Positions 61,755 through 64,000 of a stretch of 64,000 nucleotides of DNA are shown here, one piece after another (position 1 is the stretch's first letter; each line of letters opens with the position of its first letter). The stretch is from Pseudisothecium myosuroides (Eukaryota > Streptophyta > Bryopsida > Hypnales > Lembophyllaceae). The translations under genes and the position numbers were made by a program. The DNA lies in contig OX637292.1 in assembly GCA_951799445.1 (NCBI GenBank), positions 5,645,296-5,709,295 of the forward strand, given 5' to 3'. The notes beneath the pieces are model-generated. The model was not told the DNA's origin, ran no database searches, and saw only the letters and a list, made by a program, of their open reading frames with translations.

Positions 61755-62952
61755 GTTGTATGGAATGCAATGTAAATATCTAAAGGAAGACCTAGACATA
61801 TAGGATTATTTGTAAAGTTCTCTGGATATCTAAACAACATGTTGGCTTATAGATCTTCTTTCTAATTGTATTTGTTTATACATTTGCCCTATATTTCAAC
61901 TCTTAAACGCTTAATAGATATAGACATTGACACAATTGGAAGGAGTCTACACAATGGTTATGTATACCTTATAAATTTTTCTATACAAGAATGGATTGTC
62001 ACACCATTTAACATCAAACCATACATTATTTGTTACTACAATTACTTATTTATAGGCTTTGGAACAAAGCTGAGGAGGCTTTTCATCGATAGAAGCTACC
62101 TTGAGAAATTTTGAGTACCCACCTTACTCAAAAATTGAGCCAATCCCTACAAAATAATGGGTGATAATTTTGACACTTAAGGAAGATAGAGTACAATGAA
62201 ATTGGATAGTCAAGAGCAGTGGGTTTTTTTGGCAATTTGTTGTCAATTTGCACCAAAATATTGGGCCCTACACCAAGCCCATAGAACAAAATAGCAGTCT
62301 AAGGGCGAAAAATCTCCAAAAAACTTCAAATTAAAAAACTTGGATGAAATAGCTAGATTGTGGATGAAAATCAAATTATGGATATGTGATATGTGCTAAT
62401 ATGATTTTTTCTATCCAATATATGGATGAATAATGAAGTTTAGAGTACCACTATAACATTCAATATCGCCATTTGGGCACTTCATTAAAAATAAAAATAA
62501 AACCTGGTCAAGAGTGTTAGTTTTGGATTAAAAATATCCGGATTCATCCAATTCAAATTTGAAAAGAACCTTAAAATTTAGATGAAATCTAGAATCCAAT
62601 CTTGAAAGTAAAAATTAATTTAGAATAATGGGCTAGAAAAAAATGTTGGGTGAAGTCTTGAAGGATGAACTAAAAATAAAACTTCATCCATCCAAAAAAA
62701 TTGCTAAAAATATCCCACGATAACGATTTTACTATTTTAGAATAGGCATGCAATGCTCTACAATTTGAGTTAACAAAAGTCTGAATTCCTCAACTTTAAT
62801 TTACAAGTCTAGAATTTTAGCTTAGACCATCCAAAACCACCCAAAACCTCTCACTTTTACAGTTTGTATCAATTTTAGTTAAGATGTGAACCACTCATAG
62901 TTTAGCATTAGAAAAAACGTGTTCACTACTTAGAATGCCAATTGAACAACAC
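61755..62952. other. AT-rich gene-free DNA
   Basis: The plus ORF 61866-62114 has no domain similarity. No repeat recognised. Confidence 0.4.
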
Positions 62953-64000
62953 TTAAACCTTGAAGGACCATTTTCCCTTCAAGGGTCAAATGGAATTTTG
63001 GACGAGTGCCTATGGTTCCAATTTTTGTCTTGATTTTTTGGAACATTTTTGAATATACAAAAATTGATTAGCTTTGTGAGAATATAATTTTTTTTGTCAA
63101 TTAGAGCCCAGGAACAAAAGTTATGCCCAAATAAGCTCAAAACATAGGAGAGGCGATAGCAAAAAATAGGTTTAAAATTTGAATTAAAAAAACCCTGCTC
63201 ATAGATTATATTTTTGTCTACGCGTAAAGCTTTGATTCATTCCATTTGGATTTGTTATGAGAAAGTTATGGACAATCTTGTTTTTCAGGCAACTAGAGCA
63301 TCTTCTTGAAAAAAGAACTCATAGGACTCATTTTTTAATACAATTTTTACAACTTTTCAAAAAAACAAATACCACATGGTTTAATTTGCTTGCTAGAACA
63401 ATATTGTCATTGGGATTAGTGCATTTTAATCCCTAAAGGACCGTTGTCCATTAATGGGATTTCGGCAAATACCTAAGGGCTGATTTTTTGTCGTGATTTT
63501 TTGAAACTTTTTTTGAAGATAGAAAAATTGATAAGCTTTGTGGGAATATAATTTCTTTCACAATCGGTGCCCAGGAACAAAAGTTATGACCAAGTAAGCT
63601 CAAAACAAGGGACCGGGGGCAACAAAAAAAATTGCAAAAATTTGAATTTTTTTTTTCATTTTTTTTGTCGTAGATTATATTTTTGTCTATTTGGAAAGCT
63701 TTGATTCATTTCATTTGAATTTGTTATGAGAAAGTTATGGACATTCTTGTTTTTCGGGCAGTAAGAGCATCTTTTTGGAAAAAATAACTTGTAGGATCCA
63801 TTTCTGAATGCATTTTTTGCAATTTTTTGCAATTTTTTTTTGAATGGTTTAGTATACTTGCTATAACAATCTCACCATTGGGATTAGTGCATTTTAATTC
63901 CATCTAAAAGATATTAATACTATAAGATTTTCCTTCTATCTCGTACTTGTTTCTGCTTAACAATTTTTTTAAGAAAGAAGTTTAAGTTTTTTTGAATTTT
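62953..64000 (-). mobile_element. TTAA-family MITE, outer copy interrupted by a second copy; runs off window
   Basis: Begins at TTAA 62953-62956 with ACCTTGAAGGACC and follows the family interior (GAGCCCAGGAACAAAAG, TTTGTTATGAGAAAGTTATGG) until GTGCATTTTAA at 63429, where a new copy starts. Its remaining part would lie beyond the window. Confidence 0.65.
63426..64000 (-). mobile_element. TTAA-family MITE, inner nested copy, truncated by window end
   Basis: TTAA at 63426-63429 is followed by TCCCTAAAGGACC and the family interior in the orientation of the 60.2 kb copy. The insertion point corresponds to the internal TTTTAATTCC of intact copies. Confidence 0.75.

Noticed and set aside
1..64000. 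CRISPR arrays, bacterial operons, rRNA or tRNA genes
   Set aside because: The tandem repeats have long units without CRISPR-like spacing, genes are spliced eukaryotic genes, and no rRNA or convincing tRNA cloverleaf was recognised by eye.

Overview
This is a nuclear chromosome segment of a land plant. The four genes have GT-AG introns and clear plant family membership: an ML-domain (NPC2-like) secreted lipid-binding protein, an Ayr1-like short-chain dehydrogenase, a SPA-type COP1 partner, and a Raf-like group C protein kinase. Intergenic DNA is very AT-rich and full of short non-autonomous transposons, while coding exons and 5' leaders are much richer in GC. Introns are moderate (about 240 to 1420 bases) and no intact retrotransposon was recognised, so the genome is probably compact to medium in size. 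I cannot name the species; a non-flowering plant is possible but unproven.

Layout. 1-4.7 kb: AT-rich repeats (TTAA-flanked elements, a foldback element, a MITE pair). 5.4-8.2 kb (-): four-exon ML-domain gene. 8.2-9.8 kb: divergent promoter region with short GC-rich repeats. 9.8-11.8 kb (+): three-exon dehydrogenase. 12-18.5 kb: a broken Tc1/mariner relic, a TIR element, a large foldback element and a MITE. 18.6-24.5 kb (-): seven-exon SPA gene. 25-43.9 kb: gene-poor. It holds a striking array of palindromic and tandem repeats (30-36 kb), further foldback and MITE copies, and an isolated GC-rich island at 41.1-41.7 kb. 45.0-46.9 kb (-): three-exon Raf-like kinase with a GC-rich upstream region. 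48.2-64 kb: gene-free, AT-rich, with tandem arrays and many copies of a TTAA-flanked element family.

The genes do not form a pathway cluster. The ML-domain gene and the dehydrogenase are divergent neighbours, both plausibly lipid-related, but no functional link is shown. SPA acts with COP1 in light signalling; the kinase is an independent signalling gene.

The most informative non-genic observation is the TTAA-flanked family, whose ends carry CCCCTAAAGGACC. One copy sits inside a tandem array whose neighbouring unit preserves the matching empty TTAA site, one is nested in another copy, and two adjacent elements share one TTAA. This is piggyBac-like target behaviour, although no transposase is present here. 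The second is the 30-36 kb array built around the palindromic core TCTCGGYGCCGAGA.

All exon boundaries were read by eye from splice sites and protein similarity to remembered families, without alignment software. In every gene the joined exons keep frame to a stop codon.
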